Of a stretch of DNA of 64,000 nt, positions 36,044-44,075 are shown in pieces; positions within the stretch are counted from its first letter, which is position 1, and every line of letters begins with the position of its first letter. The translations under genes and the position numbers were made by a program. This stretch comes from Streptomyces cinerochromogenes. Its GTDB lineage: Bacteria > Actinomycetota > Actinomycetes > Streptomycetales > Streptomycetaceae. The notes below the pieces were generated by a model. That model was given only the letters and a program-made list of their open reading frames with translations. It had not been told where the DNA came from and made no database searches. Location of the stretch: NCBI RefSeq assembly GCF_014648635.1, contig NZ_BMRM01000021.1, forward strand, positions 62,001 through 126,000, in the 5' to 3' direction.

Positions 36044-36294
36044 GCCGCGCCACTCCCGCCCCGGGCCGGCATCATCTTCTCCGAGTCGGCGGAGAAGCAG
36101 ATCGAGGCCCTGACCGACGAAGCCGCACTGCTGGCCCTGGAGCGCACCCTGGCGGTGCTGTCCGTCGACCCCGTCGCCGGCGCTCCTATCCTCGGCTCCC
36201 ACCCGGGCCTGCGCGACTACGCGACGACGTCCGGATCATCTACTTCATCACCGCGCTGCGCACGATCGTGGTCGTCGCCCACATCGAGGCCTGA
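36042..36294 (+). pseudogene. RelE-like toxin, two frameshifts
   Basis: ATG 36042 (MPRHSRP) overlaps the antitoxin stop. The body IIFSESAEKQIEALTDEAAL, LALERTLAVLSVDPVAGAPI is in another frame, and after GLRDY a missing C near 36222 shifts to DDVRIIYFITALRTIVVVAH then IEA and stop. The order (helix pair, then R-D-D-x-R-I-I-Y and beta strand) is that of RelE/ParE-family toxins. Both genes of the module are therefore broken. Confidence 0.6.
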
Positions 36295-36330
36295 CCCCGC
36301 GCCGCTGTATATGCACTGGAGGTGCACCTG

Positions 36331-36753
36331 ATGGCAGGTTTGCTCGGCATCGGCTTCTGGGCGGTCGTCGGCTACTTCGCCTGGCAGTGGATCGCAGCGT
36401 GGCTGAAGGACGAGCCCCCGGCGAAGCCTCCCCCGGTGACAAAGCCGAAGCCGGCCAAGCCGGCCAAGCCGTCCCCGCCTCCCGCTCAGCAACCGCCGAA
36501 CACGGCGCCGAACAAGAAGCCGAAGAAGAACGGGGCGGTGAAGGCGGCGGGGGACTCCAGCGCCGCTCACCCCCTCCTTGACCATGACAGTCGTGGATCG
36601 TCACAGCCGACCCACCACCATCACACCCACCATTCCGGCAGTGGAAGCAGCCACAGCGCCGGGCATCACACCACGCACCACCACGACGCGGGAGGCAGCC
36701 ACCACGGCGGCGGCCACGACATCGGTGGCCACGACGCCGGCGGCACGTTCTGA
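36331..36753 (+). CDS. membrane-anchored proline/histidine-rich protein
   Basis: A 140-aa protein from ATG 36331 with GGAGGT 7 bp upstream. Layout: one N-terminal membrane helix (MAGLLGIGFWAVVGYFAWQW), a PAKP/KPKPAKPAKP basic proline linker (about 30-70), and a C-terminal low-complexity His/Gly/Ser tail (about 95-138) with HHHHTHH, GHHTTHHH and SHHGGGHDIGGHD. The tail has more than 20 His in 45 residues and probably binds metal ions. Not a family I recognise; expression signals look good. Confidence 0.65.
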   Translation: MAGLLGIGFWAVVGYFAWQWIAAWLKDEPPAKPPPVTKPKPAKPAKPSPPPAQQPPNTAPNKKPKKNGAVKAAGDSSAAHPLLDHDSRGSSQPTHHHHTHHSGSGSSHSAGHHTTHHHDAGGSHHGGGHDIGGHDAGGTF

Positions 36754-37010
36754 CGTCTGCCACAGGTAACCCGCTCGCACGCATCACGCCCCGACCGCCG
36801 CTGGACGCCGGCAACATCAAGGGCCAGGACGTCCGCGCAACCGCCGCCGGCCGGCTGACCGCCGCGTACAGAATCAACAGCACACGGGGGCGCCTGTACG
36901 TGGTTCGGTTCTCTGGCTCGGCTGACTGGCTTTGTTCACGAGTAGTGGTTCTGGCACAGCTTCTGTGCAGCGGTCACCGAGCGTTCCGAGCCAGTGCGAA
37001 GGGATCCGAC
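36754..37010. other. intergenic, nothing recognised
   Basis: About 255 bp without coding or regulatory features that I can support. Confidence 0.35.
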
Positions 37011-37474
37011 GTGCCCAACAGACCGCGGCCGGAGGAAGCTCTCGACTTCTCGCGGGCCGAGCTGGCGACCGGGCAGTCGGAGATGGCCGAGCGGACCACT
37101 CGGGGTGCTTGGCTCGCCTTCGTGCGTTTCGGGCGCTGGCGCTTTGACACAGCGGCCACGCCCGACTCCGACGGCTTGCTTTTTCGACACGGCACGTACG
37201 CCTTCAGTGGGCGACCGATGTTCACCGTGGGCCTCACCCGGCAGTTCGACGTCACCGACGATGACGGCGAGCACGACCACTACACGTGCAAGTTCACTGC
37301 GAACTCCGATACGAGGCCGAACCAGACCTGGATGCCTTGGGAAGCTTCGACTCCTGGTTCTTCCACGATGCCGATGCGGAGCTGGATGAGTGGTTCGCCG
37401 CTATGGAGGGGCGTCTCGCGCTGCTACTCGGTCGCAGGCCCTCCGAGATCGATCTGTACGAGGAGCCGGTATAG
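37011..37474 (+). pseudogene. hypothetical protein with a frameshift
   Basis: GTG 37011 (GAAGGGAT upstream) gives MPNRPRPEEALDFSRAELAT, FVRFGRWRFDTAATPDSDGL and LTRQFDVTDDDGEHDHYT. Near 37286 the coding moves one frame: QVHCELRYEAEPDLDALGSF, DSWFFHDADAELDEWFAAME, RPSEIDLYEEPV and stop. The two halves join perfectly as one ~154-aa acidic protein. Family not recognised. Confidence 0.6.
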
Positions 37475-37489
37475 CTGTTCTTGCGGTGC

Positions 37490-38640
37490 GAGGTGGCAGG
37501 CTTCGTCATGCGAGCAGGACACGCTTGCGCAGGAGGTCGAAGCCGGCGCGGTCGAACATCTGGCGCGAGCGTCATGATCCGGTTGACGTGGCCTTCGACG
37601 ACGCCGGAGTTCCAGGGCAGCGTCAGGCCGGCGATGACCGCGTTGCGGTCGCGGTCGATGCCGGCGGCGAGAGTGTGGAGGCTGGGCAGGTCGTCCTGGC
37701 GGACGGCGTCGAGCCACTGCGGGAGTCGTTCACCCTGGCGCTCGGTGAGCATACGGGCGAAGGACCGGACGTGACCGGTCAGGGCATCGAGTTCGGGGCA
37801 GTTGGCCAGGACGACCTTGAGCCGGAGCTGTTCGATCTCGGTCAGCGTCTCGGGTCGGCTGAGGATCCATCGCGTCACCACGCGGGGTGTCGGCGACCGC
37901 GCGGCGACCGGTCGTGGCGAGGTGCGCTTCTCTCGGAGGTAGGCGCTGACCCGGCCGTAGCTGCCGCGATGGCCCAAGGGGACGATCTCCTCCCGGAGCT
38001 TCCAGGCGTTGGTGCAGCCCTCGTCCCAACGTGTGTCCAGGTAGGGCTTGTACTCGTCGAGGACGGAGGTCCGGTTGCGCTGCCACTGGCCGCGAACGAG
38101 GTCTTCCGGCTTCGCAGCGTCGGCGAGGCTCTTGACGGTGCGGTGGGTCATCTGGAGCTGACGCCCGATGGAGTGACGGTTGTGGCCAGTTTCCAGCAGT
38201 GCGTGGACCGTGGCGTGCCTGGCTCGGACACGGTTGGCGAACCGATCGCTCCCCATGGCGAATCCGCCTTCTCCTCGGGCGGCGCAGGTGGTTCGGCCTT
38301 CGTCTCGCGATCGGGGGCCATGACGCGAAGGCACTGGCGATGTCGGGCGACAGCCGGCTCAGCGGCCTCCCCGAGGTTGTGCCACGAATGCCAGCGGTCC
38401 GCGACCTGCTTCGCCTGGGGTGCCCCGGCAGTGGCGCCTTCCGCGAAGAGCGGGGCGCGGTCCCGGCAGACGACCTCGATCCCTGGCCGCTGGGTGAGCC
38501 AGGCGGCCAGGCTCGATGCTTCTCGATCAGGCAGGAGATCAATCGGCCGGCGGGTATCGAGTCGCAGACCGCCGACGGGCACGCGCGCCTCGATGTGCGC
38601 ACCAACGGCGCCAACGGCATCGTCCTCGGCTACGAGCCTC
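37490..38640 (-). pseudogene. ISL3-family transposase, frameshifted
   Basis: Pieces in different minus frames: LRLDTRRPIDLLPDREASSL, CRDRAPLFAEGATAGAPQAK, QVADRWHSWHNLGEA (ISL3 core, about 38390-38580); then KPYLDTRWDEGCTNAWKLRE and GLTLPWNSGVVEGHVNRI (the latter with the catalytic Glu, about 37600). The order matches ISL3/IS1167 transposases. At least one frameshift near 38280 and loss of the N-terminal zinc region. It lies directly behind the end of the biosynthetic operon. Confidence 0.75.
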
Positions 38641-38703
38641 AGCTGAGCGCCCAGGCAGCCCGCGGAATGCGGGCACGGGAGGTGTTGGGGGGCATGCGGG
38701 CCT

Positions 38704-39960
38704 TCAGCGGACCCGGTCGGCCGCGTGGCGGGCCACCGTCCACGAAGGGTGCGAATTCACCTGGGACACAGTGGCCTCGGTCAGCTCCCTGTAGCCGTTC
38801 GCGATGGCCTCGGACTGGCCGGCGGGCAGCGGACCGCCGTGCTCAGCGGCCCTGGCGATGATCTGTTCTGGTCCCAGGTTCCGGTTGCTCAGCACGATGG
38901 CATTGACCGTCGGGCGGCGCAGCTCGTCATAACGGCGTAGCGCGGCCACTGGATCGTGCTCCCGCGCCAGGCACCAGGCCAGCACCCGGGCGTCGACGAC
39001 GGACTGCGACCCACCGTTCATCCCCATCGGGAACATGGGGTGCGCGGCGTCGCCCAGCAGTGTGACCCGGGCGAAGCTCCAGCGGGGCAGCGGGTCCCGG
39101 TCGAGCATCGGGTATTCGAAGATCGCCGAGGAGTTCCCGATCAGGGTGGGCAGGTCTATCCAGGGCAGGTTCCAGCCCGCCAGGCCGGCGCGGGCCTCCG
39201 ACAGCGGGACGAGGCGGCTGGAGCGGTCCAGCGGTGCGGCGGACGGGATGTGCCGCGTCTCCAGCACCCAGTTCATCAGGGCGTCGCCGCCCTCGGTCGC
39301 GGGGTCCTCAATGGGGTAGGCGACGAACTTGTCACCGGGGCTGCCTCCGGCCACGACAATCGAGCGGCCCCCGAGGATGTGCGGGTACGGTGCGACGCCG
39401 CGCCACATGTGCACGCCGTTCCAGTGGGAGGGCCCCTCCTGCGGGTGCAGTTGGGCACGGACGGCGGAGTCGATGCCGTCGGAACCGACCAGCAGGTCGG
39501 AGTCCTCGGTCACCGGGGTGCCGCTCGCCCGGTCCAGGAAGTGGGCCCGGACGCCGCCCGCGGTCTGCTCGAAGCGCTGGAACCGCAGGCCGGTGCGGAT
39601 GGTGTCCGGCCCCAGGCGCTCGCGCGCGGCGGCGAGCAGCAGCAGGTGCAGGCGGCCGCGGTGTACCGAGTACTGGGGCCAGCGGTAACCGGCGTCGACG
39701 CCGAGCGGTTCCTCCCACACGGGCGAGCCGTCCCGGTCGTGGTAGCTCAGCCGGCGCGGGCGCAGGGCTATTGCGTCCAGCCCGTCGGCCAGGCCCAGTT
39801 CGGCGAGTTCCCGCACGGCGTGCGGCAGCAGGTTGATCCCCACGCCGACCGCTTCGATGGTCCGCGCCGCCTCGTACACCCGTGGCTCGAAACCGGCCGC
39901 GTGCAAGCTCAGGGCGCTGGTCAAGCCGGCGATGCCCCCACCCACGATCGAAATCCTCAT
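38704..39960 (-). CDS. FAD-dependent aromatic monooxygenase-like
   Basis: A 418-aa group A flavoprotein hydroxylase. MRISIVGGGIAGLTSALSLH is the FAD Rossmann site, SDLLVGSDGIDSAVR the DG motif, and TLLGDAAHPMFPMGMNGGSQ the GD motif binding the ribityl chain. Closest known families are salicylate/3-hydroxybenzoate hydroxylases and PhzS-like enzymes, so it may hydroxylate the aromatic or quinone ring. Its ATG overlaps the P450 stop by 4 bp; last gene of the operon. Confidence 0.88.
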   Translation of the reverse strand: MRISIVGGGIAGLTSALSLHAAGFEPRVYEAARTIEAVGVGINLLPHAVRELAELGLADGLDAIALRPRRLSYHDRDGSPVWEEPLGVDAGYRWPQYSVHRGRLHLLLLAAARERLGPDTIRTGLRFQRFEQTAGGVRAHFLDRASGTPVTEDSDLLVGSDGIDSAVRAQLHPQEGPSHWNGVHMWRGVAPYPHILGGRSIVVAGGSPGDKFVAYPIEDPATEGGDALMNWVLETRHIPSAAPLDRSSRLVPLSEARAGLAGWNLPWIDLPTLIGNSSAIFEYPMLDRDPLPRWSFARVTLLGDAAHPMFPMGMNGGSQSVVDARVLAWCLAREHDPVAALRRYDELRRPTVNAIVLSNRNLGPEQIIARAAEHGGPLPAGQSEAIANGYRELTEATVSQVNSHPSWTVARHAADRVR

Positions 39961-41291
39961 GCGCGCGAGTCTGCCTTTCGTCGGCGCACCACGACCGGGA
40001 CTCCCCGGCGCGGGCGCATGGCCATGATGCTGACCGGGGTCACCGGGCCGGACGGTGTCAAGTCGGTCCGTCGGAGCAGCTCCACGAGGATGGTCTTGAG
40101 TTCGGCGGTCGCGAATGGCGCGCCGATGCAGCGGTGGCGGCCGCCCCCGAAGGGCAGGAAGCCGGCCGGGGTCACCTCCCGGTGCAAGGGATGGCGCTTG
40201 TGCCACCGCTCGGGGACGAACAGGGAGGGCTCGGGCCAGACCCGCGACATCCGGTGCGTCACGTACGGGCTGATTGCCAGGCGGGTGCCGGCCGGCAGCC
40301 GGTGGCCGGCGAATTCGACGTCCTGGGCCGTCACCCGCGGCAGGACGACCACGGGCGGGTGGAGGCGCAGCGCCTCCTGCACCACACCGTCCAGGTAGTC
40401 GAGTTTCTCCAGTGCCTCCACGGTCACCGGAGCTTCGCCGAGCAGCGACGTGACGGATTCCCGGGCCCGCTCCCAGATTCCCGGGGTGCTCAGTGCGGCG
40501 TGCACCACCCACGCCATGGCGGCACTCGTCGTCTCGTAACCGGCCACGATCAGGCTGATCACCTGGTCCTGGATCTCACTGTCGTCGAGCGGGCAGCGCT
40601 CGCCGGCCCCGGCCGCGAGCAGTGCGCCGAGGCCGTCCCCGTCCGGTTCGGGATGCCGGCGCCGGTGCTCGATCTCGGCCTGGACGCGCGCGGCGACCCA
40701 GCGACGGGCCCGTTTGGCCCGGGCGGTGACCGGATTGGGGAGGCGGGTGAGGAAGAGTTGCAGGCCGAGGGGCAGGTCCGTGGCGTCGAGGGCGATCTGC
40801 AGCCGAGCGCCGATGGCGTCGTTCTGGGCGGCCAGCCGGGAGCCGTAGAGCGACTCGACGGTGTTGCGGCGGATCAGCGCGCGCAGTTCCCGGTAGAGGT
40901 CGACGCGCTGGCCTGTGACCCAACCGCTCACGGTGGCCGCGGTGTTGTGTGCCATGAGACGGACGTAGTCCTCGATGCGGCGGCGGTGGAAGGCGGGCAG
41001 TACCAGGTGGCGGCGCCTGCGGTGGCCCTCGCCGTCGCTCACCAGCAGGGCGCTCTCCCCCAGCACCGGCAGCATCACCTCGAAGGAGTCACGCCAGGAG
41101 AACAGGTGGGGGTTGGCGAAGACGAAGGAGTTGGCCTCCGGCCCGAAGAGGAAGGTCGAGCGCTGACGGCCGTACCCGACCTCCACCACGTCCCCGTGGA
41201 GGCGCTGGGCGCGCAGCATCCCGGTGAACGGGTCGGTGGCGAACCGCAACACCTCGGCGGGCGCGAGCCTGGGAATCTTCGCGGTGGTCAT
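39957..41291 (-). CDS. cytochrome P450
   Basis: A 444-aa P450 from ATG 41291. I-helix AGYETTSAAMAWVV (O2 activation), K-helix E-x-x-R in QEALRLHPP, PERW meander and haem loop FLPFGGGRHRCIGAPFA with the Cys ligand. ETT rather than DTT and the HRMSRVWPEPSLFVPERW stretch are typical of the CYP102/CYP4-like class E-type branch in bacteria. No ferredoxin gene adjoins. Probably oxidises the terpenoid or prenyl part. 4-bp overlaps on both sides. Confidence 0.92.
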   Translation of the reverse strand: MTTAKIPRLAPAEVLRFATDPFTGMLRAQRLHGDVVEVGYGRQRSTFLFGPEANSFVFANPHLFSWRDSFEVMLPVLGESALLVSDGEGHRRRRHLVLPAFHRRRIEDYVRLMAHNTAATVSGWVTGQRVDLYRELRALIRRNTVESLYGSRLAAQNDAIGARLQIALDATDLPLGLQLFLTRLPNPVTARAKRARRWVAARVQAEIEHRRRHPEPDGDGLGALLAAGAGERCPLDDSEIQDQVISLIVAGYETTSAAMAWVVHAALSTPGIWERARESVTSLLGEAPVTVEALEKLDYLDGVVQEALRLHPPVVVLPRVTAQDVEFAGHRLPAGTRLAISPYVTHRMSRVWPEPSLFVPERWHKRHPLHREVTPAGFLPFGGGRHRCIGAPFATAELKTILVELLRRTDLTPSGPVTPVSIMAMRPRRGVPVVVRRRKADSRA

Positions 41292-42322
41292 CGCGCCGCC
41301 TCCGCGGGTCGAGTGGTCCTGGGCGGGGTGTCGAGCAGTTCCGCCACCTCGGGAAGGAGACGGGCCAGCATCCTTCGCAGCGCCGTCACGCCGGCGGGCC
41401 GAGGCAGGCCGGCGGCTTCCAGGCGGTCGAAGGCGGACCTCAGCCGGCCGGCCGCGGTGCCGGCGGCCCGATCAAGTGCACCGCACTCGCGCAGGACGGC
41501 GACCACCTCGGCGACCGTCCGGTCCCGAGGAGACGCGGACAGCAGCGGACGCAGCCGGTCACCGGCCGCCTCCAAGCCGTAGAGGACGGGCAGGGTGTAG
41601 ACGCCGTTGCCGAGGTCCCGGCCGGCGCCTTCGCCCGGTGCGGTGAGGTCACCCAGGTCGTTCCAGATCTGGAAGGCCACTCCGAGGTGGTGGCCGAAGG
41701 CGGACAGAGCCTCCTGTCGGCTTTCGTCGGCGCCGGCCGCGAGGGCGCCCAACCGCGCGCTGAAGGAGATGAGTTCGGCGGTCTTGCCGGCGACAGCGGC
41801 GAGGTAGCCGGGGACGGTGCGGCCCACGTCGCCGGTCTCGCGGAGCTCGATGAGCTGCCCGACACAGATCCGCCGGGCGCAGCGTGCGGCGGCGGTGGCC
41901 GCCTCCGGGCCCAGTGCGCCGGCGAGCCCGAGCGCGGAGGCGAGCAGATAGTCGCCGACCACCAAGGCGGCGTCGTCGCCGTAGCGCGCGTTGACGGTGG
42001 GCACGCCGCGGCGAACCTCGGCCCGGTCGCACAGATCGTCGTGGCACAGGGAGGCGAGGTGCAGCAGTTCGACCGTAGCGCCCGCGGTGACCACCTGCTC
42101 ACTGACCGGGGCGTCGGCACCGACCAGTCCAGCGGAGCCGAGTACCAGGGCGGGGCGGAGGAGTTTGCCCGGGTGGCGGATCAGATGCTGCAGTGCGTCC
42201 TCGATCGGCGGGTCGTCCAGCGTCAGCTCCTCGACGACTCGGTCGCGGACGCGCGACAGGTCGCCGGCGAGCCGGAGGAGATCCGGGTCCGGCGGAGGGG
42301 AACTGGTACCAGCAGACGGCAT
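41288..42322 (-). CDS. polyprenyl diphosphate synthase
   Basis: A 344-aa trans-isoprenyl diphosphate synthase. The first aspartate-rich motif is LLHLASLCHDDLCDRAEVRR (DDxxD); small residues Ala and Ser at positions -5 and -4 before DDLCD suggest a long-chain product (C20 or longer). The second motif is NDLGD in FQIWNDLGDLT, with Asn replacing the usual first Asp, a notable change. GKLLRPALVLGSAGL is the N-terminal substrate motif. It supplies the chain for the UbiA enzyme one base upstream of its start. Confidence 0.92.
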   Translation of the reverse strand: MPSAGTSSPPPDPDLLRLAGDLSRVRDRVVEELTLDDPPIEDALQHLIRHPGKLLRPALVLGSAGLVGADAPVSEQVVTAGATVELLHLASLCHDDLCDRAEVRRGVPTVNARYGDDAALVVGDYLLASALGLAGALGPEAATAAARCARRICVGQLIELRETGDVGRTVPGYLAAVAGKTAELISFSARLGALAAGADESRQEALSAFGHHLGVAFQIWNDLGDLTAPGEGAGRDLGNGVYTLPVLYGLEAAGDRLRPLLSASPRDRTVAEVVAVLRECGALDRAAGTAAGRLRSAFDRLEAAGLPRPAGVTALRRMLARLLPEVAELLDTPPRTTRPAEAAR

Positions 42323-42323
42323 C

Positions 42324-43232
42324 TCAGATCCACGCTCCCGTCGCGAAGAGCACGAAGTCGGCGATCATCAGGTAGTACAGCCAGGCCCAGGAGGCCATCG
42401 ACGGGCCGATCCGGGACCGGGCGACCGCAGCGACCAGCGCCGCGGCCCACGGCAGCGTGAGCAGCGGCAGCAGCACGCCGACCGCGTGCAGACGCCAGGC
42501 CAGTACGGCGTCGACCAGGTAGAAGCCGGTCAGACAGCCGCCGTACAGCAGCTTCGTCACCGCCGGACTGATGACGTGCGGCAGGGTCGTCTTGCCGACC
42601 GCGGCGTCCTTCTCCGTGTCACGGGCGTTGTTGTGGAGCATCAATGCGGCGAACAGGAACCCGGGGCCCAGGGCCGCGAGCAGCAGGGTTGCATCGACCC
42701 GGCCCGCGTTCAGCCAGGCGAGGATCAGTGTGACGCCGAAGCCGGTCACCGCGAAGTCCAGCAACTCGCCCAACGCCCGGTGGCCCAGTGGCCGCGGGCC
42801 GCCCGCGTAGCCGAAGTAGGCGAGGTAGCAGAGGGCGATCAGGAGCAGCAGCCACCAGGTGGTGGTGACGGCCAGCACGGTGAGACCGGCCCAGGCGACG
42901 GCGAAGCAGCCGAGCCCGGCCAGTCGGAGCCGGCGCATGTCCAGGCCTTGCGCGAGGGCGCTCTCGGGCCGCACCCGGTCCGTCTTGTCGAGGCCGCGTA
43001 CGTAGTCCTCGTAATCGTTCACGTAGCGCCGTCCGACACAGTCCGGCACGAGGACGAAAAGGGTCAGCGCCACCCGCCAGGGCTCCAGCGGATGCACATG
43101 GCGGGCGGCGGCCACCGCGTACAGGCCCTGCAGCACGATGACCAGGACGAGTGGCGGCCCGGCAGCCACCAGCCAGGCCCGCGGTCCCGGCCGGGTCCGG
43201 ACGGGCGTCGCCGTCGCGCGCTCAGCCGTCAC
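42324..43232 (-). CDS. UbiA-family prenyltransferase, MenA-like
   Basis: A 302-aa integral membrane protein (about eight helices) from GTG 43232, overlapping the methyltransferase stop. First Mg motif NDYEDYVRGLD matches the NDYxDxxxGxD of MenA; the second is ARDTEKDAAVGKTTLP. MenA transfers a polyprenyl chain to 1,4-dihydroxy-2-naphthoate; here the acceptor is probably an aromatic acid or quinol made elsewhere. The TM segments WLLLLIALCYLAYFGYAG and LLLPLLTLPWAAALVAAVA are clear. Confidence 0.9.
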   Translation of the reverse strand: MTAERATATPVRTRPGPRAWLVAAGPPLVLVIVLQGLYAVAAARHVHPLEPWRVALTLFVLVPDCVGRRYVNDYEDYVRGLDKTDRVRPESALAQGLDMRRLRLAGLGCFAVAWAGLTVLAVTTTWWLLLLIALCYLAYFGYAGGPRPLGHRALGELLDFAVTGFGVTLILAWLNAGRVDATLLLAALGPGFLFAALMLHNNARDTEKDAAVGKTTLPHVISPAVTKLLYGGCLTGFYLVDAVLAWRLHAVGVLLPLLTLPWAAALVAAVARSRIGPSMASWAWLYYLMIADFVLFATGAWI

Positions 43233-43969
43233 CGTTCGCTTCCCGGGGCAGGCGGGCGCTTGGTACCGATCGCCTGGAACATCACATTGGTGGAGCGGGT
43301 GGGGGACATCGGAACCGTCGACCGGAGCTTGAAGAACCAGGGGATGAGCGCGCGGGCCTGCGGCCAGAGCCCGTACAGGCGCAGTTCCACGCCGCCGAGC
43401 GCGGCGGCCTGGACCAAGCGCAGGCGGTTGACGAAGAGCCGGTGGTCGTGACAGCCCTTGGGAGCCATTCCGGGCAACGGGAGGTTCTCGGTCAGCGTGA
43501 CGATGAGGATCCGGGCCAGGAAGGTGTCGGCGATGGTGTCGAGCAGCAGGGTGCCGCCCGGGCGGAGAATGCGGCAGCATTCGGTGACCACGGCGTACGG
43601 GTCCGGGACATGCTCCAGGCACTGACCGGCGACCACGACGTCCACGCTGTCGTCCTCGAACGGCAGCTTGGCCACGTCGGCCAGGACCGTCTCGTCGACA
43701 CCGTGGGCGGCGGCCACCTCCAGCGAGCGCTCGGACTGGTCCACGCCGATGTGCCGGTAACCCTTGCCGGCCAGGTGCGGGTGGAGCAGACCGCCGCCGC
43801 AGGCGACGTCGACCAGCCGGGCGCCGGGCCGGTCGGCCGGTGGGATGCGCCGGCCGCGTTCGGCCGCGATCCAGCCGAGCGCGGCGAAGGGGCCGCGCGG
43901 ATCCCACCACTGGTCGGCGAGGTCGTCGTACTGGGTGAGGTCGTTCGCCTTGACTCTGGGCTTCTTCAC
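43229..43969 (-). CDS. UbiG-like SAM methyltransferase
   Basis: A 246-aa class I methyltransferase from ATG 43969. N-terminal LADQWWDPRGPFAALGWI resembles UbiG; SAM motif I is RLVDVACGGGLLHPHLAG, then GVDQSERSLEVAAAHG, LPFEDDSVDVVVAGQCLEHV and ILRPGGTLLLDTI. UbiG-type enzymes O-methylate polyprenylated catechols, which fits a prenyl-aromatic intermediate. It lies 106 bp behind the cyclase gene and overlaps the UbiA gene by GTGA. Confidence 0.88.
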   Translation of the reverse strand: MKKPRVKANDLTQYDDLADQWWDPRGPFAALGWIAAERGRRIPPADRPGARLVDVACGGGLLHPHLAGKGYRHIGVDQSERSLEVAAAHGVDETVLADVAKLPFEDDSVDVVVAGQCLEHVPDPYAVVTECCRILRPGGTLLLDTIADTFLARILIVTLTENLPLPGMAPKGCHDHRLFVNRLRLVQAAALGGVELRLYGLWPQARALIPWFFKLRSTVPMSPTRSTNVMFQAIGTKRPPAPGSER

Positions 43970-44075
43970 GGGACTCCGTTTCTGGTGGTCACCGGTGGCT
44001 CGGGGCAGCGCAGATCCAGGACGGGACGGGGCGGCGGCGCCGGTTCCGGACGGCGGCCGGTGACCCGGGGCGGCA

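Noticed and set aside
36331..36753. Histidine-rich protein as a nickel-chaperone HypB/SlyD homologue
   Set aside because: No GTPase or FKBP domain is present; only a membrane helix, linker and His tail.
38956..40398. 480-codon plus-strand open frame opposite the FAD monooxygenase and P450 genes
   Set aside because: It is an antisense shadow caused by high GC at third positions; composition is Gly/Arg/Val-rich without motifs, while the minus strand has complete catalytic motifs.
39882..41582. 566-codon plus-strand frame opposite the P450 and prenyl synthase
   Set aside because: Shadow frame, no ribosome site or motifs.
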